A stretch of DNA of 64,000 bases from Lacinutrix sp. Hel_I_90 (GCF_000934685.1 NZ_JYNQ01000001.1:3509501-3573500), one strand, 5' to 3'. Positions 24,875 to 33,698 are shown, numbered from the stretch's first letter. Notes: a model not told the origin generated them from the sequence alone. Translations and numbers: made by a program.

Positions 24875-25516
24875 ATGAAATTTGATGCATTTTCTAAAGC
24901 GATAAAAGGCATTAAAAATTTACAACTTCCAGGTCAGGCTTCTCAATTCAAAATGTCTCCGCCATACCGAGAACACTTAGTAAAGTTGCAAGCTGATAAG
25001 ATAAAGAATGCGCGACAGGCTGCAGTAATGGCCTTGTTTTATCCAGACCTCAATAATGAAACACATATTATACTTATTCTAAGAAAAACATACAAAGGTG
25101 TACATTCTGCCCAAATTGGTTTTCCTGGTGGCAAATTGGAAGCAGGAGAAACAAAAGAAGAAGCAGCGATTCGTGAAACCGAAGAAGAAGTTGGGGTAAA
25201 ACAAGAGGACATGACAGTGCTTAAGCAATTGACACAAATTTATATTCCACCAAGCAATTTTTACGTGCAACCCTTTATTGGGGTTTGCCAGAGCACTCCA
25301 ATTTTCACAAAACAAGATGATGAAGTTGAGGACTTATTGGAAGTACATCTTAATGATTTCTTAAATGAATCGCACGTGATTACTAAAACAGTATCAACCG
25401 CTTATGATGTTTCTGTAGATGTTCCTGCGTTTAAATTGAATGGTCATTCTGTCTGGGGAGCAACGGCAATGATATTAAGTGAAGTGAAAGACTTGCTAAA
25501 CACTGCGCTTAAATAA
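24875..25516 (+). CDS. NUDIX hydrolase, CoA pyrophosphatase-like
   Basis: 213 residues. The NUDIX box GGKLEAGETKEEAAIRETEEEVG spans about 85-107 (G, E, RE, EE, G all in register). Preceded by HSAQIGFPG, which is the pattern of the CoA/NudL-type subgroup (in full, HxGQxxFPGG). It probably hydrolyses CoA or related nucleotide diphosphates in the cytoplasm. It is followed after 43 bases by the acyltransferase-like gene, in line with a shared transcript and perhaps a role in lipid/CoA balance. Confidence 0.9.
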   Translation: MKFDAFSKAIKGIKNLQLPGQASQFKMSPPYREHLVKLQADKIKNARQAAVMALFYPDLNNETHIILILRKTYKGVHSAQIGFPGGKLEAGETKEEAAIRETEEEVGVKQEDMTVLKQLTQIYIPPSNFYVQPFIGVCQSTPIFTKQDDEVEDLLEVHLNDFLNESHVITKTVSTAYDVSVDVPAFKLNGHSVWGATAMILSEVKDLLNTALK

Positions 25517-25559
25517 GATGCTTTCTTTACATTTGTAAGACTTAATAGCTAAAATTACT

Positions 25560-26366
25560 ATGGGATTATTCAAAAAAAATCCTTTCGGACACAATTTATT
25601 CATTAAGAAGTGGCTCATCCGTATTTTGGGTGTGTTGTCTCACAGACGCTTTCGCGGCTTTAATGAATTACAAATTGAGGGTTCTGAAATTATAAAAAAT
25701 TTACCAGACACGAATGTGTTATTCATTTCAAATCACCAAACCTATTTTGCTGATGTTGTAGCAATGTTTCATGTCTTTAACGCAAGTTTAAGTGGCAGAG
25801 AAGACTCGATTAAAAATGTGGGTTACCTGTGGCATCCAAAACTGAATTTATACTACGTCGCGGCAAAAGAAACAATGAGATCTGGACTTTTACCAAAGAT
25901 ACTGGCTTATGTAGGTTCTATAAGTATTGAGCGTACCTGGAGAAGCGAAGGTAAAGATGTAAATCGTCAGGTAAAAATGAGTGATATTTCTGCTATTAGT
26001 AGGGCTTTAGATGATGGCTGGGTTATTACGTTTCCACAAGGGACGACCACACCTTTTAAACCTATTCGTAAAGGAACAGCACACATTATAAAGCGCTACA
26101 AACCTATTGTAGTGCCAATTGTTATTGATGGTTTTAGACGCTCTTTCGATAAGAAAGGATTACGGGTAAAAAAGAAAAACGTATACCAAACCTTTGAAAT
26201 TAAAGCGCCATTAGAAATAGATTATGACAATGAATCTTTTGATGATATTATAAAAAAAATAGAATATGCTATAGAGCAACATCCTTCGTTTTTAAAGGTA
26301 ATTTCAAAAGAAGAACTAGAAGCACGCGAAGAGTTGAATAAACAACGCGAGTGGTTGGATAGTTAG
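25560..26366 (+). CDS. PlsC-like acyltransferase (variant motifs)
   Basis: 268 residues. The block 1 motif is SNHQTYFADVV (H59 to D65), and block III reads FPQGTTTPFKPIRKGTAHI (158-176). Overall layout is of a 1-acylglycerol-3-phosphate acyltransferase (PlsC). Two motifs are non-canonical: HX5D in place of HX4D, and FPQGT in place of FPEGTR. It therefore belongs to a diverged subgroup; the substrate may be another acyl acceptor. The soluble N-terminus has no clear membrane helix. Coupled to the NUDIX gene by a 43-base gap. Confidence 0.8.
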   Translation: MGLFKKNPFGHNLFIKKWLIRILGVLSHRRFRGFNELQIEGSEIIKNLPDTNVLFISNHQTYFADVVAMFHVFNASLSGREDSIKNVGYLWHPKLNLYYVAAKETMRSGLLPKILAYVGSISIERTWRSEGKDVNRQVKMSDISAISRALDDGWVITFPQGTTTPFKPIRKGTAHIIKRYKPIVVPIVIDGFRRSFDKKGLRVKKKNVYQTFEIKAPLEIDYDNESFDDIIKKIEYAIEQHPSFLKVISKEELEAREELNKQREWLDS

Positions 26367-26396
26367 TCTGCAGTTTTCAGGCTATAGTCTACTGGC

Positions 26397-26421
26397 TTTA
26401 GTTTCTAGTAGTCAAACTAAA
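26397..26421. terminator. Small stem-loop between convergent genes
   Basis: TTTAGTTT (26397-26404) pairs with AAACTAAA (26414-26421), 9-base loop. It lies between the acyltransferase-like gene and the minus-strand membrane protein, crossing the latter's stop codon. Confidence 0.45.
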
Positions 26422-27049
26422 CTTCTAATTTCTTTAATTCGTTATAATTTCTATTTAAGCGCTTCATTAGAATACCATATAATAATTTGTAAAATAGCCA
26501 AATAACAGTAACGAAAGCCACCGTAATAAGTAATACGATAATACACATTATAATTTTTCCGTTGGTATCTAATTTCGTCATGGCACCTGCCAGTTCAGGG
26601 TTCGTTGTTGTGGAGTAATAAGACATCCCTACCATAGTTATAAACGCCATGATTAAGTTATAACCCACATAGTACTTAATCACTTTACGCGTTTTAAAAA
26701 TACTCTCCATTAATTTTTTTGCACTATCTGTAACCGATATTTTTTTGTTTGATTTATACAATAAGTATACAAATACAAGAATAACAACAAAACTCAAAAT
26801 AGTGAGGCCGTTTAACAGGCTTTCATTCATGTTAGAAGCTTCCATTTTTGCTCTGTAAGATGTAGAGAGCATGGGTAAAAAGGAAATTAAAACCCAGAAT
26901 ACCAATTCTGCAATACTAATATAGAACAGCGTCTTCACAATCGAAGAGGACTTTTTTAACAACATCGGGTAGAGTTGTGAAGAAGACAGTTGCTTCTCCC
27001 CAACGGCATCTTTTTGCCAGTGTTTTTTTAATACATCTAATTCATCCAT
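26417..27049 (-). CDS. Membrane protein paired with ECF sigma factor
   Basis: 210 residues. A cytoplasmic N-terminal helix (MDELDVLKKHWQKDAVGE) is followed by about four membrane helices (38-58, 82-100, 130-150, 170-195) and a short basic tail. The gene begins 4 bases after the sigma-factor stop and is surely co-transcribed. In this phylum such membrane proteins are commonly placed after sigma-70 genes and may act as anti-sigma factors, but no zinc-binding anti-sigma motif is seen. I do not recognise a named domain. Confidence 0.7.
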   Translation of the reverse strand: MDELDVLKKHWQKDAVGEKQLSSSQLYPMLLKKSSSIVKTLFYISIAELVFWVLISFLPMLSTSYRAKMEASNMNESLLNGLTILSFVVILVFVYLLYKSNKKISVTDSAKKLMESIFKTRKVIKYYVGYNLIMAFITMVGMSYYSTTTNPELAGAMTKLDTNGKIIMCIIVLLITVAFVTVIWLFYKLLYGILMKRLNRNYNELKKLEV

Positions 27050-27053
27050 AGCT

Positions 27054-27554
27054 TTACGGATTTAAAATGGTTCTTAACTTCGTTTTCACGCGATTCATTT
27101 TCACTCTTGCATTTACTTCAGTAATACCCATTGTTTCACTAATTTCTCTATAATTTTTGTCTTCCAAATACAAGAAAACGAGTGCCTTTTCAATATCATT
27201 CAATTCATATACAGCATTGTACAATAATTTTAACTGTTGTTCTTCTGTATCGTCATAATCTTCGGCTTTAATTTTAAACTGTACAGCATCAAATTCTAAT
27301 GTGTTTATCGTCCGTTTAGACTTTCTATAAAGCGTAATAGCTGTATTTAGCCCCACACGATACATCCAAGTACTGAACTTGGAGTCCCCCCTAAATTTCG
27401 GATAGGCCTTCCAGAGCTGTATCGTAATTTCCTGGAACAAATCGTTATGGGCATCATAATTATTTGTGTATAAGCGGCACACCTTATGTACTATATTCTG
27501 GTGTTTCTCCAGCAATTCCACAAAACTATGTTCTAGCTCTTTATTCAATGTCAT
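27054..27554 (-). CDS. ECF-type RNA polymerase sigma factor
   Basis: 166 residues. Region 2 reads NDLFQEITIQLWKAYPKFRG then KFSTWMYRVGLNTAITLYRK; region 4 has VFLYLEDKNYREISETMGI then NARVKMNRVKTKLR. This is a full ECF sigma factor. It directs transcription of a stress-linked regulon whose signal cannot be told. It is co-transcribed with the membrane protein downstream. The upstream 434-base region up to the NDH-2 gene contains an unexplained structured block. Confidence 0.92.
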   Translation of the reverse strand: MTLNKELEHSFVELLEKHQNIVHKVCRLYTNNYDAHNDLFQEITIQLWKAYPKFRGDSKFSTWMYRVGLNTAITLYRKSKRTINTLEFDAVQFKIKAEDYDDTEEQQLKLLYNAVYELNDIEKALVFLYLEDKNYREISETMGITEVNARVKMNRVKTKLRTILNP

Positions 27555-27659
27555 TAGTTAGGTTTTGAAATAGCATTTAATTAAAAATTCTTCTTCATCA
27601 TATAAGTAGCGTAAACATAAGATATGTTACAGGATTATCAAAAATAATTATTTCGATGC

Positions 27660-27910
27660 CTGTCTAACGGCAGTTAACTTAACAAAAGGGCGCATTTTTC
27701 ACGATATTTTTTACTTGTTCGAGACATCCTGAAGCTTCAGGACTCCCTTGGGTGGCCTCTCTGAACAGGCTAAAAAAGGGGCCATAGCAATTGCTAACGT
27801 AGAAGCTCGAATTCTAAATCCTAAGGTCATTTAAAGTATGAGGATGAGCATGTATTACGCGCAGGCGAAGTATGAAAACCTGTGTCATAAACCAAGGTGT
27901 AGCGCCCCAT
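27660..27910. other. GC-richer structured block without a clear gene
   Basis: This fills most of the 470-base gap between the sigma-factor gene and NDH-2. Its base composition is richer in G/C than its surroundings. GGGCGC at 27688-27693 is complementary to GCGCCC at 27902-27907, which would close a 220-base domain. A perfect 16-base palindrome, TCCTGAAGCTTCAGGA, is at 27727-27742. Short reading frames are open on both strands: one minus frame encodes a 39-residue lipoprotein-like peptide (MTLGFRIRASTLAIAMAPF then a Cys), another plus frame reads GLSEQAKKGAIAIANVEARI. Several open frames in one block are more typical of conserved RNA or repeat sequence than of a real gene. It could be a structured RNA or a mobile-element remnant. 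Confidence 0.45.
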
Positions 27911-27991
27911 AGTTTTAAACACTAGCAAATTTTTATAATGAAAACCACTCAGGAATAGTACTGCATTTTAGTATTTAAAACACATAAATTG

Positions 27992-27999
27992 TATCTTTG
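27992..27999 (+). promoter_or_regulatory. -7 promoter box of the NDH-2 gene
   Basis: TATCTTTG matches TAnnTTTG exactly. Transcription would begin about 28006, so translation starts at the ATG at 28025 rather than at 27989, which would lie inside the promoter. Confidence 0.55.
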
Positions 28000-28024
28000 G
28001 GAACAACACCTTTCAACGCGTTAT

Positions 28025-29299
28025 ATGAATATTCCTAAATCTAACTTACCCAGAATCGTTATTGTTGGTGGTGGTTTTGCAGGAGTAAGTCTCGTTAAAA
28101 AACTCGCTAATAAAAAGACTCAGGTGGTTTTATTAGACAAGCATAATTACCATACCTTTCAGCCTTTATTATATCAAGTCTCTTCCTCGGGGTTAGAACC
28201 CGATTCGATAGCGTACCCTTTACGTAAAGTTATAAAAAAACAAAACAGTTCCTTTTTTCGTCTGGCAGAGGTAGAGCAGATTGATGCAGAAAAAAAAGAA
28301 ATCCATACCACTATTGGAAACCTCTCATATGATTATTTGGTGTTGGCCACAGGAACCAAAACGAATTATTTTGGAAACAAAAGCATTGAGAAGCATAGTA
28401 TGCCCATGAAGGAAGTCTCACAAGCACTTGATATTAGAAGTTTAATTTTACAAAATTTTGAAAAAGCAGCTATTGCCGAGACTAAAAGAGAACGTCAGAG
28501 CTTACTCACTTTTGTTATTGTTGGTGGTGGACCAACAGGTGTTGAACTGGCTGGCGCCATTGCAGAACTTAAAAATCATATTCTACCTAAAGATTATAAA
28601 GATTTAGATGCGAGTAATATGCACATTCACTTGCTCGAAGGAGACTCTAGAGTTTTACCACCAATGAGTGAACACGCCTCTAAAAAAGCTGAATTATTTT
28701 TAAAAGCGTTGGGGGTTACAGTGCATTGTAACACATTGGTTAAAGACTATGACGGTACCACGGTGCAAACCAATTCTGAGTTAACCTTAGAATCTGAAAC
28801 TCTTATTTGGGCAGCAGGTGTTACTGGTAATCCTGTACACGGCATAAAAGCAAAGGTGCTTGAAGACCGATCGAATCGCTATAAAGTTAATCAATACAAT
28901 CAAGTAGAAGGTTTTGATTCTATCTTTGCAGTAGGCGATATTGCCATGATGGAAACAAAAACTTTTCCTAAAGGGCACCCGCAAGTAGCGCAGCCCGCGA
29001 TTCAACAAGGTAAATTATTAGGTAAAAACCTATTGCGTTTAATTGAAGGTAAGCCAATGAAAGCTTTTGTTTATAAAGACAAAGGTTCAATGGCTACAGT
29101 TGGACGGAACAAAGCCGTTGTTGATTTAAAATATTACAAATTCGCAGGTTTTTTTGCTTGGTTTATCTGGATGTTTATTCATTTAATGTCGCTGGTTGGT
29201 TTTCGTAATAAGGTGATTGTCTTTTTTAACTGGACCTATAATTATATTAATTTTGATAAGGCTGCGCGTTTAATTATTAGGCCTTTTAAGAAGGCTTAA
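28025..29299 (+). CDS. NAD(P)/FAD-dependent oxidoreductase, type II NADH dehydrogenase
   Basis: 424 residues from ATG 28025 (MNIPKSNLPRIVIVGGGFAG). The FAD Rossmann motif is VGGGFAGVSLVKKLA; the second nucleotide site is IVGGGPTGVELAGA (about 160-175), and FAVGDIA (about 300) is the FAD-binding closing motif. AQPAIQQGKLLG follows and a C-terminal amphipathic/membrane-associated segment (FFAWFIWMFIHLMSLVGF) is present. This is NDH-2: it moves electrons from NADH to quinone without pumping protons. It overlaps the convergent YhhN gene by 14 bases at the 3' ends. Confidence 0.93.
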   Translation: MNIPKSNLPRIVIVGGGFAGVSLVKKLANKKTQVVLLDKHNYHTFQPLLYQVSSSGLEPDSIAYPLRKVIKKQNSSFFRLAEVEQIDAEKKEIHTTIGNLSYDYLVLATGTKTNYFGNKSIEKHSMPMKEVSQALDIRSLILQNFEKAAIAETKRERQSLLTFVIVGGGPTGVELAGAIAELKNHILPKDYKDLDASNMHIHLLEGDSRVLPPMSEHASKKAELFLKALGVTVHCNTLVKDYDGTTVQTNSELTLESETLIWAAGVTGNPVHGIKAKVLEDRSNRYKVNQYNQVEGFDSIFAVGDIAMMETKTFPKGHPQVAQPAIQQGKLLGKNLLRLIEGKPMKAFVYKDKGSMATVGRNKAVVDLKYYKFAGFFAWFIWMFIHLMSLVGFRNKVIVFFNWTYNYINFDKAARLIIRPFKKA

Positions 29300-29960
29300 T
29301 CCGCAATAGACCAATAACAATAAGCAGCTGTGCTAAAGCATAAGTAAACATAATACTAAAATCGGCCAGAGGCACTGGAGTATAAAATTTGTTAAGTGCT
29401 AATAAACTATCAGAGATTATAAAAGTCAGTGCGCCTAAAAGCACCAAGTTATAACTTAGCGTGTTTACACCCCTTTTTCTTAAAAAAGCAAAAGTTGCCA
29501 TGGTTAATAGCACAAGCATGTATAGCATGACGGGAATTAATAAACCGTTCAATCCAGATTTTAAAAACCAAAACAAGCCTAAGGCATATACTATAAGTAT
29601 TGCCATAAAACCATAGGGTTTTTTGCTTTTATTTCTGTGTTTTAAAAAAACCAAGCAATACATTATATGGGCCATTAGGAATGCCACTAAGCCCGCAATA
29701 AAGAAGGCTTTAGATTTAAAAACGAAGAGCAAAAGAATATCTCCTATTAAAGAGAAAATCAAGGCAAATACGGTACGCTTTCGTATGCTGTTACTCAGGT
29801 GCTTGCTTTTGTTAATAAAGTAAAATAGTAACGAAACTACTAGTAAAGGTTTAGAAATAAAGTGAATGTTTGTTAAGCCTTCAAGGTTTGCTATTATGGT
29901 TTCTATACCTACCAAAATGGCAAATACTAAATAGAAAGACGGACTTTTAAATAATTTCAT
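29286..29960 (-). CDS. YhhN/lysoplasmalogenase family membrane protein
   Basis: 224 residues from the ATG at 29960 (MKLFKSPSFYLVFAILVGIE); the ATG at 30032 would add 24 odd basic residues and is not favoured. Seven to eight predicted helices cover the whole protein. The motif SLIGDILLLF (about 65-75) followed by FIAGLVAFLMAHIMYCLVF fits the YhhN/TMEM86 family, whose animal members hydrolyse lysoplasmalogen; bacterial substrates are less clear. It overlaps the convergent NDH-2 by 14 bases. Confidence 0.88.
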   Translation of the reverse strand: MKLFKSPSFYLVFAILVGIETIIANLEGLTNIHFISKPLLVVSLLFYFINKSKHLSNSIRKRTVFALIFSLIGDILLLFVFKSKAFFIAGLVAFLMAHIMYCLVFLKHRNKSKKPYGFMAILIVYALGLFWFLKSGLNGLLIPVMLYMLVLLTMATFAFLRKRGVNTLSYNLVLLGALTFIISDSLLALNKFYTPVPLADFSIMFTYALAQLLIVIGLLRIKPS

Positions 29961-30200
29961 CTCGGTAGGATACTTTTTTAGTAAAAATATGCAATTCCTC
30001 TTAATATTCGGTAAACTCAATCTTACCGTCATTCTAAAGGTGCTGTATTGCTTGTATGAATTGTAGTTACAATAGAAGTAGCTGTTTAATGCTACACAAA
30101 AAGCATAGTAAGTTAGTTTTATAAAATCGTCTCTAATGTGAAGCCTTCAATTCAGCATTAAAAAATCACAGTTCAGCAAGTATAAGTTTTAAAAAAGAGA

Positions 30201-30220
30201 CTACAAATACACCTTTGTAG
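30201..30220. promoter_or_regulatory. Inverted repeat upstream of the TonB receptor
   Basis: CTACAAA (30201-30207) and TTTGTAG (30214-30220) with a 6-base spacer form a perfect dyad 24 bases before the ATG at 30245. The right arm contains CTTTG as in a -7 box, so the element may overlap the promoter. No regulator is adjacent. Confidence 0.4.
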
Positions 30221-30244
30221 CATCAATTAAAACCAACGAACAGG

Positions 30245-32398
30245 ATGAAAGCAGTATTACCCATCATAATCACATTACTAAGTTTACAACTCTCAGGGCA
30301 AAATACCATTAGCGGTACCGTAACAGATAATAAAAACAATCCTATTGCGGGTGCGAATGTTTATTTAGAAGGCACTTATGATGGAAACACCACTAATGCA
30401 ACAGGCGCATTTACTTTTACAACAAACGAAACAGGAACACAAGTACTTATTGTTTCTTTTGTTTCTTACGAAAGCTACCAAATGGCAAGTGAGGTGCGTA
30501 CTTTGAAAAATTTAAAGATACAACTGCGAGACGATGTGAATACGCTAGACACCGTAGTACTCTCTGCAGGCACTTTTGCTGCAGGCGATAACAGTAAAGT
30601 GTCTGTTTTAAAACCGTTGGATGTGGTCACTACAGCTAGTGCCTTAGGTGATTTTGTTGGGGCATTACAAACTTTGCCAGGAACGACAACGGTAGCCGAA
30701 GATGGGAGGCTCTTTGTACGTGGTGGAGCAGCCGAAGAAACCCAGATTTTTATAGATGGCATTCGTGTGTTTACACCGTATACCCCAACAACAAATAATA
30801 TCCCAACACGCGGGCGCTATTCGCCATTTCTTTTTGATGGAATTACCTTTTCAACGGGTGGTTACTCTGCAGAGTACGGACAAGCCTTATCAAGTATTTT
30901 ATTACTGAATACTATAGATGAACCTGACCAGGAAAAAACAGATATTGGCCTTATGAGCGTTGGTGCCAGCTTAGGAAATACTCAAAAATGGGATAAAAGT
31001 GCCTTAAGTGTTAATGCATCTTATATTAATTTAGCACCTTATTTGGAAGTGTTTAAGGACAGAAATGAATGGGTTAAACCCTTTCAGACGGGGTCTGGTG
31101 AAGCGGTTTACAGACAGCAAACCAATAGCGGATTACTAAAATTATATACGGCTTTTGATGCCTCTAATTTTGAGTTGATTCAAGAAGATATTAATAGTCC
31201 AGCGGGGATGCGTTTTAAACTCAATAATAACAATCTCTATTTTAATGGGTCTTATGAGGCGAAACTGCAAAACAGATGGACCTTAGCGACAGGTTTTAGT
31301 TATACCCATGCCAATACTAATACAGGTATTAATACAAGTGCTATAGAAGCTACCGAAAATTCACTTCATTCAAAATTTAAACTAAGAAAAAGTTTTAGCA
31401 ACCGCTTTAAACTCAATTTTGGCGCCGAGTATTTAGCCACCGCTTTTAATGAAGACTATCAGGATGAGGTAACGGCGCCAGTGGATTACGGATTCAACAA
31501 TAACATCTCTGCCATATTTTCAGAAGCCGATATTATTTTCTCCAGAAAACTAGCTTTAAAAGTGGGGGTAAGAGCAGAAAAAAGTGCGCTCTTAAATGAG
31601 ATGAGTATTTCGCCAAGAGCCTCTTTTGCTTATAAAACAGGAAAAAGAAGTCAGTTGTCGTTGGCCTATGGCGATTTCTACCAGAATCCGAACAGTGCTA
31701 TTTTAAAGTTTGAACAAGATTTAAAAGCCGAGCACACCCAACACTATATTTTAAATTACCAATACAATAACGATGGGCGCATTTTTAGAGCAGAAAGCTA
31801 TTATAAAAATTACACGCATTTAGTAAAATATGATACCGAGTTTACGGGCTTTGAGAGCAATTATAACAATCAAGGCAGCGGTTTTGCAAAAGGCTTAGAC
31901 TTGTTTTACAGAGACAATAAAAGCATTAAAAACATCGATTACTGGGTGAGTTACTCGTTTTTAGATACTAAACGCGACTATCGAAATTTCCCCATAGCGG
32001 CACAACCCAATTTTGCGAATGCCCATAATCTTTCTGTTGTTGGGAAATACTGGATTTCAGACTGGAAAAGTCAAGTTGGTTTTAGTTATGCTTTAGCTTC
32101 TGGAAGGCCCTATACTAATCCAAATCTAGACGGGTTTTTGAATGAGAAAACAAAAAGTTATAGTAATTTGAGTGTGAATTGGGCCTATTTATTGAGTCAG
32201 CAAAAGATTTTGTACTTTTCTATTAATAATGTATTAGCCACAAAAAATGTGAACGGCTATCAATATGCAAACACAGCAGACGGTAATAATAATTTTGCAC
32301 GTCGTGCCTTGCGACCAGCAGCAGATCAATTTTTCTTTGTAGGTTTCTTTTGGACTATTAGTGAAAAAGGGACCGATAATCAGTTGGATAACTTATAA
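30245..32398 (+). CDS. TonB-dependent outer-membrane receptor
   Basis: 717 residues. Signal peptide to about residue 18, CarboxypepD_reg-like domain at about 20-95 (TISGTVTDNKNNPIAGANVYLEG), plug domain at about 115-215 (FVGALQTLPGTTTVAEDGRLFVRGGA, TFSTGGYSAEYGQALSS), then a 22-strand barrel ending in FFWTI-SEKG. It imports a ligand using TonB energy; the ligand cannot be told. It is shorter than SusC proteins and no SusD lies beside it, so a metal or siderophore ligand is at least as likely as a glycan. It is probably monocistronic. Confidence 0.93.
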   Translation: MKAVLPIIITLLSLQLSGQNTISGTVTDNKNNPIAGANVYLEGTYDGNTTNATGAFTFTTNETGTQVLIVSFVSYESYQMASEVRTLKNLKIQLRDDVNTLDTVVLSAGTFAAGDNSKVSVLKPLDVVTTASALGDFVGALQTLPGTTTVAEDGRLFVRGGAAEETQIFIDGIRVFTPYTPTTNNIPTRGRYSPFLFDGITFSTGGYSAEYGQALSSILLLNTIDEPDQEKTDIGLMSVGASLGNTQKWDKSALSVNASYINLAPYLEVFKDRNEWVKPFQTGSGEAVYRQQTNSGLLKLYTAFDASNFELIQEDINSPAGMRFKLNNNNLYFNGSYEAKLQNRWTLATGFSYTHANTNTGINTSAIEATENSLHSKFKLRKSFSNRFKLNFGAEYLATAFNEDYQDEVTAPVDYGFNNNISAIFSEADIIFSRKLALKVGVRAEKSALLNEMSISPRASFAYKTGKRSQLSLAYGDFYQNPNSAILKFEQDLKAEHTQHYILNYQYNNDGRIFRAESYYKNYTHLVKYDTEFTGFESNYNNQGSGFAKGLDLFYRDNKSIKNIDYWVSYSFLDTKRDYRNFPIAAQPNFANAHNLSVVGKYWISDWKSQVGFSYALASGRPYTNPNLDGFLNEKTKSYSNLSVNWAYLLSQQKILYFSINNVLATKNVNGYQYANTADGNNNFARRALRPAADQFFFVGFFWTISEKGTDNQLDNL

Positions 32399-32631
32399 CC
32401 ATCTTTGACTGTGAAGCTGTAGGGAGCAGAAACCTTATAAACAGAACTCTAATTTTTAAGTTATCTTTTTCGGAATATTTGAATGTTTCAAATTTTGAAG
32501 ACAATGTATCTACTGACACTTTTTCTAAATCTGCTTTAATAAGAGTGTATTCTGTTCTTAGAAACAGACCGCGTAAAATGCCTTCTGCAGTGCAGTAGAG
32601 CAATAAAAACATGAGTTATTGATGCCAGATT

Positions 32632-32922
32632 TTAGCTAAGGCGAATGACTTTACGACCATAAAATTTTCTAAAAAAATCTTTAGATTGGCTTTGAAAACC
32701 AGTAATCCCTAAGTTTTTAAACGGTGTTTTTTTAGTTTTCAGCCTTTGTAAATCACATGTTAAAGGAGAGGACTTTAAAAAAAACGGCGATACCATAGCT
32801 TGATTTTGAATCACGGCCAATGTGACCGTTGTTGTCTGTTCGTGTAATAGAGCGGGTTTATTTTGACTATAGGTTGTGAAGCCTAACGCCAAAAAGAGGG
32901 AGGTGAGTATTAGATTTTTCAT
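32632..32922 (-). CDS. Small exported protein, uncharacterised
   Basis: 96 residues. Signal peptide MKNLILTSLFLALGFTTYSQ then a short mature peptide with many Lys/Thr and one Cys, ending in DFFRKFYGRKVIRLS. Not recognised. A similar arrangement and signal peptide is found in the 90-residue gene at 33152-33424, whose C-terminus also ends Tyr-Gly-x-(x)-Arg-Lys-x-Ile. The two may be diverged paralogues. They sit on the minus strand behind the TonB receptor. Confidence 0.5.
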   Translation of the reverse strand: MKNLILTSLFLALGFTTYSQNKPALLHEQTTTVTLAVIQNQAMVSPFFLKSSPLTCDLQRLKTKKTPFKNLGITGFQSQSKDFFRKFYGRKVIRLS

Positions 32923-33151
32923 ACTGTAAGGATTTGATTAAATAGCCTACATAAGATACTAAAATCTAGATGAAAATCAGACTTAAACGCTTAAAGTTCA
33001 ACGTTTTTCTGTAAGATGCTGTTTTTAATCGATAATCGGCTGAAAAGCACATTGCTTTTTAAGATATTGATTGTTAATATGTTACAGTATTGTGATGTTT
33101 TACAAAATGATAACATTAACCATTAAAGCTAATAAGCAACTTTAGAGCAAC

Positions 33152-33424
33152 TTACACCCTATGAATACTTTTGCGGCTAAGACCATAAAACTGCGTTAAA
33201 ATATGTGCTGATGGCGGTTTTAATCTGTCTTTTTTAGCGATTTTGATTTTTACGGTACTTGTTTTTATAGGAGTTACTCTAGCATGCAAAGTGTTAATCG
33301 TTATGACGTCTTTTATTTGGCTAGTTGCTGTTGGCGTTTTGTCGTCTGGTTGTGCTTTTGTAGTCTGACTAAAAACAGTAAAACTAAAGACAAGGAGGAG
33401 GGCGGTTAGGATTAATTTTTTCAT
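33152..33424 (-). CDS. Small exported protein, uncharacterised
   Basis: 90 residues. Signal peptide MKKLILTALLLVFSFTVFSQ, then a basic Thr/Lys-rich mature region and C-terminal ILTQFYGLSRKSIHRV. Not recognised. It resembles the preceding small exported gene in signal peptide and C-terminus, so a paralogous pair is suspected. Low sequence length makes its reality less certain; codon usage looks normal. Confidence 0.5.
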   Translation of the reverse strand: MKKLILTALLLVFSFTVFSQTTKAQPDDKTPTATSQIKDVITINTLHARVTPIKTSTVKIKIAKKDRLKPPSAHILTQFYGLSRKSIHRV

Positions 33425-33544
33425 GATTATTTAAATAGATTAATTAGCGTTTTAAAAGCACAAGATTTTTTTTAGACATCAAAAAAAAAGAGGGTGTAAA
33501 ATTCATGCCTTTTTACAGGTGCAAGCTACAATCTATTAGGCATA

Positions 33545-33574
33545 AAAAAAATACGCTGAATTACGTATTTTTTT
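33545..33574. terminator. A/T-flanked hairpin
   Basis: AAAAAAATACG (33545-33555) pairs perfectly with CGTATTTTTTT (33564-33574) with an 8-base loop. The symmetric A/T flanks suit termination on either strand. Confidence 0.7.
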
Positions 33575-33672
33575 AATTAACTAAAAATGAGATATTTAAG
33601 TCGCGTTAGTACGGAGGTGTTTGTCTTGAAGGTTGTTTCCTTCATTAAAAGTAAGGTAACCGCTTAAAACAA

Positions 33673-33698
33673 GAAGCTTACGGCTAACCGTAAGCTTC
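33673..33698. terminator. Perfect hairpin after the kelch-like lipoprotein gene
   Basis: GAAGCTTACGG (33673-33683) pairs with CCGTAAGCTTC (33688-33698) around a CTAA loop, 11 perfect pairs. It lies 54 bases past the stop of the minus-strand gene, followed on that strand by TTGTTTT. Confidence 0.85.

Noticed and set aside
27989-28024. Earlier start for NDH-2 at 27989
   Set aside because: It falls inside the TATCTTTG promoter box.
32358-32612. Minus-strand 84-residue frame overlapping the end of the TonB receptor
   Set aside because: No signal peptide or recognisable motif, and it overlaps a solid gene by 40 bases; likely chance.
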